Virus record (IMG/VR): IMGVR_UViG_3300008114_000046
Coordinates: 1 to 64,000 of that record
Origin: a virus
Reading direction: 5' to 3' (one strand)
DNA: 64,000 bases
Part shown: positions 26,904-35,512 of the stretch, piece by piece
Layout of the letters: each line of letters opens with the position of its first letter
Numbering within the stretch: the stretch's first letter is position 1
Notes under the pieces: model-generated
What the model saw: only the letters and a program-made list of their open reading frames with translations
Told to the model about the DNA's origin: nothing
Databases searched by the model: none
Position numbers and translations under genes: made by a program

Positions 26904-28237
26904 TGACCACTCCTGCACAACAAGAAAGAGATCCATTAGCAGACGCTAGATCTGGTGGATCAGTTCCAGCAAAAGCACTTGGAAACGGAAATACGGTAAG
27001 ATACGACAAAAAATCTAACAGATATTATGTTTCAAACGCGCGCACCAGTGGCACAAGCATTTCAACAAACTTGGAAAGAGATGCTGCAGCGGGAAGAATA
27101 TCAATTATTAGTCGGAGCGAAGCTCTAACACTGGTCCGCCCTCCAGTTACTTCCACACCACCAGCAACTTCTACTAAAGAAGAAAGACCAACTCGTTCAA
27201 CTGGTGGAGGAAGTTCCTCGGCACCTGTAGCTCCTCCAGCCCCTACAAAATTTGCTAACACTTCTACTCCTACACAAGAGCTAGGACCAATTTCAAACAA
27301 AGCAGTTACATTTGCAGATTCTCCTTCGAATGTAAATGTATCCACTCCTTCTAGATCTTTTGCAATTAGCAACTTTAGAGCTGAACTTGACAGTGGAAGT
27401 GTTCTACCGTCTCACAGTTATTTGGTTACTTTCTCGCCATTTAGAAATAGTCCAGATACTCTTGTACTAAATCAAATGATGTCGGCCTATCGTGATCCTC
27501 TTACACTTCGTTGTGAAAACGTAGTATTGCCTACTCTTCAACTTCTAGAAGAAGAGAACGTTCGTAGATACGGATATGGTCCAGTTGAAAAGATTCCATA
27601 CGGTGTGCAGTTTGGAGACTTAACACTTACATGGATCGTTGATAGATATTCAGAAGTTCCAGATTTCTTTCATCATTGGATGAATTCTATTGTAACGTAT
27701 GAAGCCAAAGGCGCTCTTATGAGAGAAGGTGTAAGCACTCGCCAGGGACTTACATCTAGAGGTGCATACGAAGTAGGATTCAAGGATGATTATACATGTC
27801 CTGTACTGACTGTAAACGTTTATAATCAACAGCTGGTTGCAGTTGCAGACTACGTTATGTATGATGTGTTTCCAATGAATATTCAATCTGCTAATCTTTC
27901 TTGGGCAGAAGAAAATCAATATCAAAAGTTTACAGTAACTTTTGCTTTTACTGATATGGAAACACGTGCTCCAGTCAAAGGATATCGTGAACTGGTAAAT
28001 GCCTTTGAAACTGGTAAAATAAATCCAAATGAAGAAAAGAAGCAGTCTACAAATAAAGGCAGAGATGCTGCAAGAGACGGTGTTCAATCTGAATCAGATC
28101 CTAGACTGACAGCGCTAGCATCAAGTCCTTTCTCTGGAGTTACTAAAGCTCCTCCAAAAACATCACCAGCAAAAGCGGCACCGCCCGGACCTGGCGCTGA
28201 AAAGAAAAATACGCTCGGACAACCAACTACACCTTAA
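26903..28237 (+). CDS. Tail tube initiator gp54-like protein
   Basis: A 444-residue protein. Residues 1-150 are low-complexity (Ser/Thr/Pro/Ala). Residues about 155-370 have a tail-tube-like fold pattern: FRAELDSGSVLPSHSYLVTF, LRCENVVLPTLQLL, FGDLTLTWIVDR, DVFPMNIQSANLSWAEENQY and QKFTVTFAF. These resemble the T4 gp19/gp54 tube family. The C-terminus is again Pro/Ala-rich. In T4, gp54 sits on gp48 and nucleates the tube and sheath. The disordered arms on both sides are unusual. Confidence 0.6.
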   Translation: MTTPAQQERDPLADARSGGSVPAKALGNGNTVRYDKKSNRYYVSNARTSGTSISTNLERDAAAGRISIISRSEALTLVRPPVTSTPPATSTKEERPTRSTGGGSSSAPVAPPAPTKFANTSTPTQELGPISNKAVTFADSPSNVNVSTPSRSFAISNFRAELDSGSVLPSHSYLVTFSPFRNSPDTLVLNQMMSAYRDPLTLRCENVVLPTLQLLEEENVRRYGYGPVEKIPYGVQFGDLTLTWIVDRYSEVPDFFHHWMNSIVTYEAKGALMREGVSTRQGLTSRGAYEVGFKDDYTCPVLTVNVYNQQLVAVADYVMYDVFPMNIQSANLSWAEENQYQKFTVTFAFTDMETRAPVKGYRELVNAFETGKINPNEEKKQSTNKGRDAARDGVQSESDPRLTALASSPFSGVTKAPPKTSPAKAAPPGPGAEKKNTLGQPTTP

Positions 28238-28255
28238 TATTATGGAGAATACATA

Positions 28256-28963
28256 ATGCCATTACCAAAAATCGATCAACCACTATTTGATGTAACCATT
28301 CCTTCTACAAAACAAAAGGTTGTTTTCAGACCTTTTCTTGTAAAAGAAGAAAAGATTCTATTGATTGCTCAACAAAGTGGAAATGATACTGAAATCATTC
28401 GTGCAATCAAGCAGATCTTAATTAATTGTCTTCAAGACAATGTTGATGTTGATTCATTAGCAGTATTTGATCTTGAATATCTGTTTCTAAAGCTTCGTGC
28501 AAAGTCAGTAAACAACGTTGTAAAGCTTTCTTATCGTGATACAGAAGATGATACCATTTACGATTTCGAAGTAAATCTTGACGACATTGAAGTTCAGTTG
28601 CCAGAAAATCTAAATTCCAAAATTGAAATCAATAAGAATGTTGGAATGATGATGAAGTATCCTACTGCAGACATCACTGATAAAATGGGCCAATTTGAAA
28701 CTGAAGTTGATCTCATGACTTTCTTCATCATTAACTGTATTGATACCATTTATGACGAAGACAATGTTTATGCTGCAAGTGATTATACAGAAGCAGAAAT
28801 TACTGAGTTTCTTGATAGTTTGGATGTAAGTACATTTGATAAGATTCGTAAGTTCTTTGAGAATATTCCAAAGCTCTATCACAAGATCGAGTATAAGAAT
28901 TCTCTAGGAAGCAAAAGGGAAATTGAGTTAACAAATCTCAAAGATTTTTTTATGTGGGGCTGA
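28256..28963 (+). CDS. 26: gp26-like baseplate hub assembly protein, carries a -1 slippery site
   Basis: A 235-residue acidic protein (MPLPKIDQPLFDVTIPSTKQ) matching the T4 base plate protein family that contains gp26. Conserved pieces are FRPFLVKEEKILLIAQQSG, then DLEYLFLKLRAKSV. The start has GGAG 6 nt upstream. The gene ends ...KDFFMWG-stop. The two Phe codons form T_TTT_TTT at 28945-28951, allowing a -1 shift into the short ORF that follows. This matches the layout of tail assembly chaperones made by frameshifting upstream of the tape-measure gene in other tailed phages. Confidence 0.75.
   Translation: MPLPKIDQPLFDVTIPSTKQKVVFRPFLVKEEKILLIAQQSGNDTEIIRAIKQILINCLQDNVDVDSLAVFDLEYLFLKLRAKSVNNVVKLSYRDTEDDTIYDFEVNLDDIEVQLPENLNSKIEINKNVGMMMKYPTADITDKMGQFETEVDLMTFFIINCIDTIYDEDNVYAASDYTEAEITEFLDSLDVSTFDKIRKFFENIPKLYHKIEYKNSLGSKREIELTNLKDFFMWG
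28945..28951 (+). promoter_or_regulatory. Canonical -1 ribosomal frameshift slippery site T_TTT_TTT
   Basis: Seven T residues are positioned in frame as T TTT TTT, followed by ATG. After a -1 slip the ribosome reads TAT GTG GGG and continues for about 60 codons to 29136, while the zero frame stops 10 nt later at 28961-28963. A small hairpin (CGAGT TTA ACTCG, 28970-28982) lies about 18 nt downstream and could stimulate slippage. Confidence 0.7.
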
Positions 28964-29136
28964 GTCATACGAGTTTAACTCGATATTATTCGATGGTTTT
29001 CTCGTTAGCTCAGCATCATAAATATTCTATTACAGAAGTTGAAAATCTGATACCATATGAACGGGATCTGTATGTCGACATGCTAATGGAATATTTGGAA
29101 GAGCAGAAAGCGCAGATAGAAAGTAGAAATCGTTAA
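28954..29136 (+). CDS. Short downstream ORF (about 60 aa), likely made as a gp26 frameshift fusion
   Basis: The ORF could start at GTG 28954, but that codon has no ribosome binding site and lies inside gp26. The sequence SLTRYYSMVFSLAQHHKYSI and IPYERDLYVDMLMEYLEEQK is typical of the second half of chaperone pairs: short, helical, with a YE/YD-rich C-terminus. A -1 shift at 28945-28951 joins it in frame to gp26 as a product of about 295 residues. It ends with TAATG, overlapping the next start. Confidence 0.65.
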   Translation: MGLSHTSLTRYYSMVFSLAQHHKYSITEVENLIPYERDLYVDMLMEYLEEQKAQIESRNR

Positions 29137-31277
29137 TGGCAAGAGGAAGAGTACTTGGTCGTCTAGGTAGAAATGCTGCAATGTCAGCGGCTGGAGACGT
29201 GCTCTCTTCTGGCTTTAGTGCTGTAAAAGGACTGGCTGGATCTATTGCTGGTGCTGCTAGAGGTTTATCAAATCTAGCAGATCAACAAGACCAGCCTGTA
29301 CAACAAAATAAAACTAGCAACGTAATCTACGTAAACTTTGGCATGGCAGGAACTGCTGGTAAACAAAAGGTTGCCGGTGGTGGAACTTTACCACCTCCAA
29401 AAGCCGTGAAAGCTTCTGGTGTAAATCAAAACATGCCAACTGATAAGCTACTTAATGTGGCTATCAAGCAACTGACTTCTATTAATAGTACTCTGAAAAA
29501 ACAACTCGAGTTTGATAAGAAAGTCTATGACCAAGCTATTGCTGCAGAAAGAGAAGCAGCAATTGAATCTCCAACCAGCCCGTTTGGTAATATTAAAGAC
29601 AGATTGTCTGGGTTAGTTGATACTCAAGGAGCTGCAGACAGAGCAAAGGGTTTGTTCAGCGGTAAAACTCTACTTGCTGGTCTTGGTCTCTTAGGTGCTG
29701 GGTCTCTTATTCTTGGATCGCTAGACAACTCAGAGTTCAATAAGCTTACTGCAAACGTTGAACAATTCAAAACTGATTACAAGTGGTTGTTTGATCTATC
29801 TAAATCTATTGGCACCGGACTTGGTGTGGGTGGATTCATGGGTTATGTTCTTGGAGGTGTGAAAGGCATACTTCCAGGAATGGTAATTGGTGTAGTTGCA
29901 GATTATCTTGGCATTGAAAATACCGCAGGTGCTGTGGCCGGTGGATATGCAGCATACAGAGTCGGTAAAACTGGCTTTGATATTTACAAGCGTACACAAA
30001 AAATCCAAAAGATACGTTCAGCTCCACGCGCTGATCCGCGACTAAGAGGAACCGGATTTAGAGATCCAAAAACTGGAAGAATTGCTTCTCGCCAAGCGGT
30101 TCAAGCTGGTGGTGGTTGGTTATCAGGCACAACTGGAAGAAAATTTGTAGCATACATCTCTAGAAAAAAAGGCGCTGTCTTCTTAAAAGCAATTATTCGA
30201 CTTCTTGGAAGAGTAACAGCAGGACTGGCTGTTACAGCAACTGGTGTTGGTGTGATTCCAGGTCTATTGTGGACTGCTCTATCAGTTGCATTTGCAATTA
30301 CCGATGTAATGGATATTATTGATCTATGGAATGGATTTCAGGAAGAAGAAGAGCTTAAAAAAGATGCAGAAGCGGTAACTGCTGGAGCTGCAGCAGAACC
30401 TGACGCAACAAGAACTGCTGGGTCAGCGGCAGCTCCAGCCTTAGCTGCAGAAAGAATTAAAAGTAGATCTGAAACAGGACAGCCTGAAGAAGCACAAGCT
30501 TTCTTTGAGAGTCGTGGATGGACAAAAGAACAAGCTGCTGGTATTGTTGGTAACCTAGTTGTAGAATCAGGTCTTAGAACTGATGCTGTAGGTGATGGTG
30601 GACAAGCATATGGTATTGCTCAATGGCACCCAGATCGTCAGAATGCATTTAGACAAGTGTATGGCAAAGACATCCGCAACTCAAGTTTCCAAGAACAATT
30701 AAACTATGTAGACTGGGAACTCAGAAATACTGAAGCTCGTGCTGGTAATCTTCTTCGAAATGCTACGACTGCTGAAGAAGCAGCAGCAATCGTTGATCGT
30801 AGTTATGAAAGATCTGCTGGTTACCACTTAGCTGAGCGTCAAGCAAATGCTGCTGCAATCATGGCTGGCGACTATGCAAAGGTATCAACTGGCGGTGCTG
30901 CAGGATACGAAGGACCTGGCGGCGCTGTTGGAGCTATGGCAATAAACGCTATAGAAACTACAGCCAGACTTCTTGGTGGTGTTGCTGGTCAACTCGTAGG
31001 CCCTACAAGTCTTAGAAATACTGCAGAGCCTCTTACTTCTGGAACAGATCGATCAAAAGAAATTGGCCAAAAGTCTACTGAGCTAGATGCAATTATGAAA
31101 TTTGGATCACTTGATGCTCGTCAAAAATCAATTTCAACACCATCAACTCCAACCGCAGTTCTTCAAGCGGCAAATCCAAGTGGAACTATTTCAGTAATCG
31201 ATCCAAACTGGCATGGACTTGGAGATTCTAAGAATCCACTTTACAAGTATCTAGCAAATTCTAAGATGGCAGCATGA
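29136..31277 (+). CDS. Tail hub protein with tail-lysozyme domain, 713 aa
   Basis: Residues 1-60 are basic and Ala/Gly-rich. Residues 105-145 form a coiled-coil-like segment (LLNVAIKQLTSINSTLKKQL). Gly-rich hydrophobic helices lie at about 180-200, 230-275 and 345-385. Residues about 450-585 are a phage tail lysozyme domain (FFESRGWTKEQAAGIVGNLV, ESGL with the likely catalytic Glu, QAYGIAQWH). The C-terminus (IETTARLLGGVAGQLVGPTS) is shared with the next gene. It probably acts in the periplasm during DNA injection, replacing the lysozyme missing from gp5, and may also act as part of the tape measure. The start is coupled by TAATG. Confidence 0.7.
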   Translation: MARGRVLGRLGRNAAMSAAGDVLSSGFSAVKGLAGSIAGAARGLSNLADQQDQPVQQNKTSNVIYVNFGMAGTAGKQKVAGGGTLPPPKAVKASGVNQNMPTDKLLNVAIKQLTSINSTLKKQLEFDKKVYDQAIAAEREAAIESPTSPFGNIKDRLSGLVDTQGAADRAKGLFSGKTLLAGLGLLGAGSLILGSLDNSEFNKLTANVEQFKTDYKWLFDLSKSIGTGLGVGGFMGYVLGGVKGILPGMVIGVVADYLGIENTAGAVAGGYAAYRVGKTGFDIYKRTQKIQKIRSAPRADPRLRGTGFRDPKTGRIASRQAVQAGGGWLSGTTGRKFVAYISRKKGAVFLKAIIRLLGRVTAGLAVTATGVGVIPGLLWTALSVAFAITDVMDIIDLWNGFQEEEELKKDAEAVTAGAAAEPDATRTAGSAAAPALAAERIKSRSETGQPEEAQAFFESRGWTKEQAAGIVGNLVVESGLRTDAVGDGGQAYGIAQWHPDRQNAFRQVYGKDIRNSSFQEQLNYVDWELRNTEARAGNLLRNATTAEEAAAIVDRSYERSAGYHLAERQANAAAIMAGDYAKVSTGGAAGYEGPGGAVGAMAINAIETTARLLGGVAGQLVGPTSLRNTAEPLTSGTDRSKEIGQKSTELDAIMKFGSLDARQKSISTPSTPTAVLQAANPSGTISVIDPNWHGLGDSKNPLYKYLANSKMAA

Positions 31278-32827
31278 GAAACTTATACACAACATCAGAT
31301 GTAAAAGCATTTTCTCAAGCGTTCGGTTCAATAGGAATGAATCGAGCGCAATTGGCTGCTATTCAAAATTCTGCGGCAAATGAAAACGAATTAGAAGTAA
31401 TACCAATCAAAACACTGAATACTTCTTTAGTTAAGATGATTGACCAGTTATCTGTCTTAGATGGATACCTAAAGCAAAAACTAGATAATCAAAAAATTGT
31501 TGATAAAAATCTTCAATTGTCTGAAAGAGAAGCTGAGCTTGAAAAACAAGTTCAACCACCAGAAATTATTCGACAGGACGCCGAAAAAGTAGATGGTTCT
31601 TCTATGGGTGGTCTTGGACTGCTTGGTCTTGGAGCTGCAGGATTACTTGCATTCGAACCAGTAAGAGAAGCCTTGAGTGGATTAGTAAGCCTTGCAGTAG
31701 ATGCTGGTAAGTTTGCTACAAACGTTCTAAAGTCTATCAATGGACTTTTTGCTTCGATGTTTTCTGGAACTCCAGATGCTTCTGTACAACAACCGGCTGA
31801 AGGTGGTGTAGCTCCATCAAGTGCTGGAATGGCTTCTGTTGGTGAAGGTGCAACATCAACCGACGCTCAACCAGTACCACCAGCTCCACAAGAACAAAGA
31901 CCAGGATTTATTGCTAGTACTCTTACTGGTGCTATAACTGGTGGAGCGGCAGGTGCAGTATTACCATTTGTGAGTGCTCGTACTGGAGCAGTTGCGGGTG
32001 CTGCTATGGGAGCATATAGTTATTTCACATCTCCAAGCGCGCCATCAGAAACTTCTTCACCGACAACTGGTGGAGCTACTACACCTGTAACTACATCACC
32101 ATCAAGTTCTACAACAGGATCTTCTCAAGAACAAGCAACACCAGCCGGAGAAATTCCAAAGAATGATATTGTCGCTCTTGGAAATTATCTAGCTGGTAGA
32201 GGTGCCGAAAAAAGTAAAATGGAACATCCAGCTCTTAGTGGTAGAGTAGGAGATCATAGTGAAAATTCACGCCATTATCGTGGCATGGCAATCGATGTAA
32301 ATTTCCCGGGTCCGGGTGAAGCTGCTACACTCGATGCTCTAGAACCACAACTACGCGCTGCTGGTTATAATACTATTTGGAGACAAAAGGACCACTATAC
32401 GCATATGCACGTATCAGTTGGTGGACCAGAAGGTGGCGGATCATATGGAGATACTAACAATAGTAGTATACTCGGCCAAGCCGCAACAGCCATTTCAAAT
32501 GGCATAGAAGAAACTGCCAAAATTATTGGAGCAGTGGCTGGAGTTTTAGTAGGTAAAACAAGTCTGAAAGATTTAAGTACACCACTAACAGATGTATCTT
32601 CAATTATTCGAGATAGTAGTGTAAGAGAAAATGCTGCTATTGCTAGCGCAAACATTCCAAAAGTACCACCGAGACCATCTCCTCCGAACATCAATATGTC
32701 GGGTACAACTAGTACTATTCAGAATCCGCCAACCATGTCTGATAGAAATCGTCTATACTATTATATAGATAGATTTAATTTCACTGATGTGAAAAAACCA
32801 TTTTCACCAAAAACTGTTATGGCATAA
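31274..32827 (+). CDS. Tail hub protein with M15-like peptidase domain, 517 aa
   Basis: A paralogue of the preceding protein. It has an N-terminal helical segment (LVKMIDQLSVLDGYLKQKL), a Gly-rich hydrophobic helix at 112-130 (GGLGLLGLGAAGLLAF), and a C-terminal block AISNGIEETAKIIGAVAGVL. In place of lysozyme, residues about 295-385 carry an M15/DD-peptidase-like zinc site: H in SRHYRGMAIDVNF and the pair in YTHMHVS. It would cut peptide cross-links while its partner cuts glycan strands. It overlaps the upstream gene by 4 bp and ends at a strong terminator. Confidence 0.7.
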   Translation: MRNLYTTSDVKAFSQAFGSIGMNRAQLAAIQNSAANENELEVIPIKTLNTSLVKMIDQLSVLDGYLKQKLDNQKIVDKNLQLSEREAELEKQVQPPEIIRQDAEKVDGSSMGGLGLLGLGAAGLLAFEPVREALSGLVSLAVDAGKFATNVLKSINGLFASMFSGTPDASVQQPAEGGVAPSSAGMASVGEGATSTDAQPVPPAPQEQRPGFIASTLTGAITGGAAGAVLPFVSARTGAVAGAAMGAYSYFTSPSAPSETSSPTTGGATTPVTTSPSSSTTGSSQEQATPAGEIPKNDIVALGNYLAGRGAEKSKMEHPALSGRVGDHSENSRHYRGMAIDVNFPGPGEAATLDALEPQLRAAGYNTIWRQKDHYTHMHVSVGGPEGGGSYGDTNNSSILGQAATAISNGIEETAKIIGAVAGVLVGKTSLKDLSTPLTDVSSIIRDSSVRENAAIASANIPKVPPRPSPPNINMSGTTSTIQNPPTMSDRNRLYYYIDRFNFTDVKKPFSPKTVMA

Positions 32828-32830
32828 AAA

Positions 32831-32856
32831 GAAAGGGGACCCGAAGGCCCCCTTTC
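32831..32856 (-). terminator. Strong intrinsic terminator between convergent operons
   Basis: On the minus strand, AAAGGGGGCC-TTCG-GGTCCCCTTT forms a 10-bp stem with a UUCG tetraloop (one G-U pair) and is followed by CTTTTT. It lies just after the gp32 stop. The plus-strand operon also ends here, but its 3' side lacks a long U run, so termination is best supported for the minus strand. Confidence 0.85.
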
Positions 32857-32863
32857 CCACCGA

Positions 32864-33769
32864 TCAATCTTCGTCAGCAAGTCGCTTGAAGAAAGCCAGA
32901 TCCTCGTCGTCATCATCGACGCCTGCCGAAGCAACGGGAGCGGCTGGAGCAGCAGCTGCCTGGAAGACTGGGGCCGGAGCCTTGTACTCTTCCTCGTCAA
33001 GTTCAACACCACGAATCTTTGCCGGAGCGGCATTGAGACCCAGAACATTGTTGAGACGAGTCTTTAGCTCATCATAAGACTTAAAGTGCTTTGGATCTAC
33101 AAGGTCCTGGAGCGAATGCTCCTGCTTGTATACCGCTTCAAGTTCAGCGTCATCATCGAGCAGTGGTGCGGGAGAGTCGAATTCAGACTTATCGTAGTTG
33201 CGGTAACCCTCAACCTTACGAATCTTGAGCTTGAAGTTAGCACCCGTCCAAAGATCGAACGGATTTACTGGTTGTTCGTCCTGAAATTGAGGGTTCATCA
33301 GGTCGTTCAACTTGTCAAAGATCTTCTTGCCATACTTGTACAGGAAGACCTTACCTTCGTTGTCACGATTACCAGGATCGCTAACAACGTAGATGTTTGA
33401 GATGTAAGACAGGCGACGCTTCTGGTCACGTGCCTTTTCCTTGTCCGATTCCAGACCAGTATTCCAGAGAACAGAGTTGTGCTCAGAAACAGGATCTGGC
33501 TTACCAAGAGTCGTCAGCGACTTCTCGATATACCAAAGACCGGTTGGCCCTTTAAAGCCATGGTCCCAGATGCGAACAAAAGGAAGATCTTCACCGCCCG
33601 GTGCAGGAAGGAAACGAATGACAGCGTAGCCATTTTCAGCCTTGTCCAATGTAGGCTTCCAATACTTGTCATCGTCGGAACGGTCGAAGGTAGTGGTCTG
33701 CTTCTGAAGCTCCTTGGTGAGCTTTTCAAATGAGGTAGCAGACGAGCGCTTGAGATCAGCGAAAGACAT
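32864..33769 (-). CDS. 32: Single-stranded DNA binding protein gp32
   Basis: A 301-residue protein. The N-terminal basic LAST-like region (MSFADLKRSS; FEKLTKELQK) is for cooperativity. The core includes KYWKPTLDKAENGYAVIRFL, FVRIWDHGFKGPTGLWYIEK, then RLSYISNIYVV and VFLYKYGKKIFDKL. The tail is acidic (DDDDEDLAFFKRLADED) for protein partners. It has no cysteine at all, so the zinc ribbon of T4 gp32 is absent, as in cyanophage homologues. It is followed by a strong terminator. Start 33769 has AAGGAG upstream. It coats ssDNA in replication and recombination and binds gp59. Confidence 0.92.
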   Translation of the reverse strand: MSFADLKRSSATSFEKLTKELQKQTTTFDRSDDDKYWKPTLDKAENGYAVIRFLPAPGGEDLPFVRIWDHGFKGPTGLWYIEKSLTTLGKPDPVSEHNSVLWNTGLESDKEKARDQKRRLSYISNIYVVSDPGNRDNEGKVFLYKYGKKIFDKLNDLMNPQFQDEQPVNPFDLWTGANFKLKIRKVEGYRNYDKSEFDSPAPLLDDDAELEAVYKQEHSLQDLVDPKHFKSYDELKTRLNNVLGLNAAPAKIRGVELDEEEYKAPAPVFQAAAAPAAPVASAGVDDDDEDLAFFKRLADED

Positions 33770-33804
33770 AATTATTCTCCTTGTATGTCGTTGTGTACGT
33801 TATA

Positions 33805-34689
33805 TTAGTCGTTATATTTAATTGAGAGATATTTAGCCCCGCCATCCCAAGGCATGAATGGAATATCAGAATATTCGATATCATGGTTGGTAAAACGTGG
33901 GACAAATTCCTCTCGTATGTATTTATCATTATCGATACCAAAGATCTCATTAGAATATGCAATTAGCCAATTTTTTGTTTGGCCGATCTTTGACATGATA
34001 TCATTACGAAGGTCGACTGGCATCTCGGTGAATGACCAAGTACCAATCATTAGATCTGCATCAAACAGATCATTCACATCAGAAGTATGTACGATGTTGG
34101 TATGTCCCAACTGATCGTGATACCACTTCTGAACTGCACCGACTTCAGCAAAATCGTAAATTACGTACTTGCCTTTGAAGCCGAGCTTGTAGACGATATC
34201 AGCCATGTCGCCAATGCCGCCGCCAAGTTCTACAATCGTATCCAGCTTTGCTAGATCTTCTGGAGTCCACTTGTTCAAAACAAGGTGAGCCATATGTTGG
34301 ATACGATTCATTGAGGTTGTAAAGTCTTCGAACAGATTGTAGATACCACGATCTTGTTCGGTAATCCCTACATCGGGATCTTCGAGTGCGTAACGAATTC
34401 GACGATCTTCTTTTGCAGCTGGAAGAACTGCAGCAAAGTAATCGAAGAATCGAGCTCGAGTCATAAAAGGAACTGACATCACAGATGCCCAGACCTTAAA
34501 GCGTTCTTTAGGAAGATTCTCAAAATCCTCAGCAAACACTTCACACATCACACTCCAATAGTTGCCATCATTTACTTGCTTGGCAGCCATCATCTTTTCA
34601 AATGTTTCTTTGGAAGAAGCTAGAGGAGCTTGAGCAGTCATTGCCGGATTAGCCGGCTCAGTAGAGTAACGAAAATATTCAGACATCAA
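33805..34689 (-). CDS. SAM-dependent methyltransferase, sugar O-methyltransferase type
   Basis: A 294-residue protein. The N-terminal half is helical (FRYSTEPANPAMTAQAP). A class I methyltransferase domain begins with the SAM motif IVELGGGIGDMADIVYKLG at about residues 152-170, then YVIYDFAEV (acidic end of beta2). This layout resembles the putative sugar O-methyltransferases next to LPS or capsule genes. It lies between gene 32 and gene 59, an uncommon insertion in a trio that is usually compact. The substrate is unknown; phage or host surface sugar is the likeliest. It overlaps gp59 by 4 bp. Confidence 0.65.
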   Translation of the reverse strand: MMSEYFRYSTEPANPAMTAQAPLASSKETFEKMMAAKQVNDGNYWSVMCEVFAEDFENLPKERFKVWASVMSVPFMTRARFFDYFAAVLPAAKEDRRIRYALEDPDVGITEQDRGIYNLFEDFTTSMNRIQHMAHLVLNKWTPEDLAKLDTIVELGGGIGDMADIVYKLGFKGKYVIYDFAEVGAVQKWYHDQLGHTNIVHTSDVNDLFDADLMIGTWSFTEMPVDLRNDIMSKIGQTKNWLIAYSNEIFGIDNDKYIREEFVPRFTNHDIEYSDIPFMPWDGGAKYLSIKYND

Positions 34690-35264
34690 TCACCTGCAAA
34701 TTTGTCTTTCAGTATTTTACGACACTTGAACATGTCATAATGAAAGAATGGTTTATACTTACTTAGCTTTTTATATATGCTCGGCCAAAGAACACCATCT
34801 TCAATCTTCTTATTCCAGTGGCCAAAGAAACCAAGAATATCATTTAGAATAATAATAGTCTCAATCGAGATTTCTCTACGTAAGTATTGTTTAAGTAAAT
34901 ATGGGTGTTGCCCATTCTTTACAATAACATTATCGTCAAAATCTGTCAACAGTTTATTTAGGTCTTGCTCAAAAATATACGAAAGAGATTGCTGTCGCTT
35001 GAGCCAGTCAGCATAGAGCTTTTCAGACTTATCATCAAACAAATCGCCAATCCATTTCAAGTCACCATCAACAAAGTTGGCAACTAGATATTGGAGTGGG
35101 TTCTTATGTTTGGAGAGTTTGTAAAATTGGTACTTGTCTTTACGAGTCTCGAAGCTCGTAGAACTTGCATTCACTTTACCATTGTACTTAATGTAATCAT
35201 AACTATCACTGGTAAAGTGGCTTTTGACCGCAAGGAAAGTCTTATAAGACTCGAACGGCGTCAT
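34686..35264 (-). CDS. 59: Helicase loader gp59
   Basis: A 192-residue basic, mostly helical protein with T4 gp59 features: DYIKYNGKVNAS, RKDKYQFYKLSKHKNPLQYL, VANFVDGDLKWIGDLFDDKS, and a C-terminal helical half (YLLKQYLRREISIETIIILN; then WPSIYKKLSKYKPFFHY). gp59 binds gp32-coated forks and loads the gp41 helicase. The position between gp32 and gp33 agrees with T4 order. It overlaps gp33 by 4 bp. Confidence 0.88.
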   Translation of the reverse strand: MTPFESYKTFLAVKSHFTSDSYDYIKYNGKVNASSTSFETRKDKYQFYKLSKHKNPLQYLVANFVDGDLKWIGDLFDDKSEKLYADWLKRQQSLSYIFEQDLNKLLTDFDDNVIVKNGQHPYLLKQYLRREISIETIIILNDILGFFGHWNKKIEDGVLWPSIYKKLSKYKPFFHYDMFKCRKILKDKFAGD

Positions 35265-35506
35265 ACTGGCAGTCGGGCTGTCTTAGGAAGATAGTTAAGA
35301 TCTTCAGCGGCCGACTGAAGTTTTGATTTGATTTTAATATTGTTCTTGATAATTGAAGCAGCAGCCTCAATTTCAATATTATTCTTTTCACAAAGGTGGA
35401 CGACGGCATCCATGTAATCTAAATTATACGTCTTCACAAGATTTTCGATCTCTTTAATAAACTTTTCATTAGACATAGTCTTTTGAAAGATAACGTCGTC
35501 CACCAT
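35261..35506 (-). CDS. 33: Late transcription co-activator gp33
   Basis: An 81-residue protein. The helical core (IENLVKTYNLDYMDAVVHLC and NNIEIEAAASIIKNNIK) matches T4 gp33, which binds the RNA polymerase beta flap and connects it to the sliding clamp at late promoters. Start 35506 has AGAGGA 8 nt upstream. Its presence supports the reading of TATAAATA elements in this genome as late promoters. It is shorter than T4 gp33 (112 aa), mainly at the N-terminus. Confidence 0.8.
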   Translation of the reverse strand: MVDDVIFQKTMSNEKFIKEIENLVKTYNLDYMDAVVHLCEKNNIEIEAAASIIKNNIKIKSKLQSAAEDLNYLPKTARLPV

Positions 35507-35512
35507 AATAAA

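Noticed and set aside
27025-27372. 115-codon minus-strand frame opposite the gp54-like N-terminus
   Set aside because: A consequence of low-complexity Ser/Thr/Pro codons on the plus strand; no start signal.
34921-34949. TTGACA-17-TATTGT inside gp59
   Set aside because: The -10 box is poor, and the hexamer is explained by the codons for LLTDFDD.
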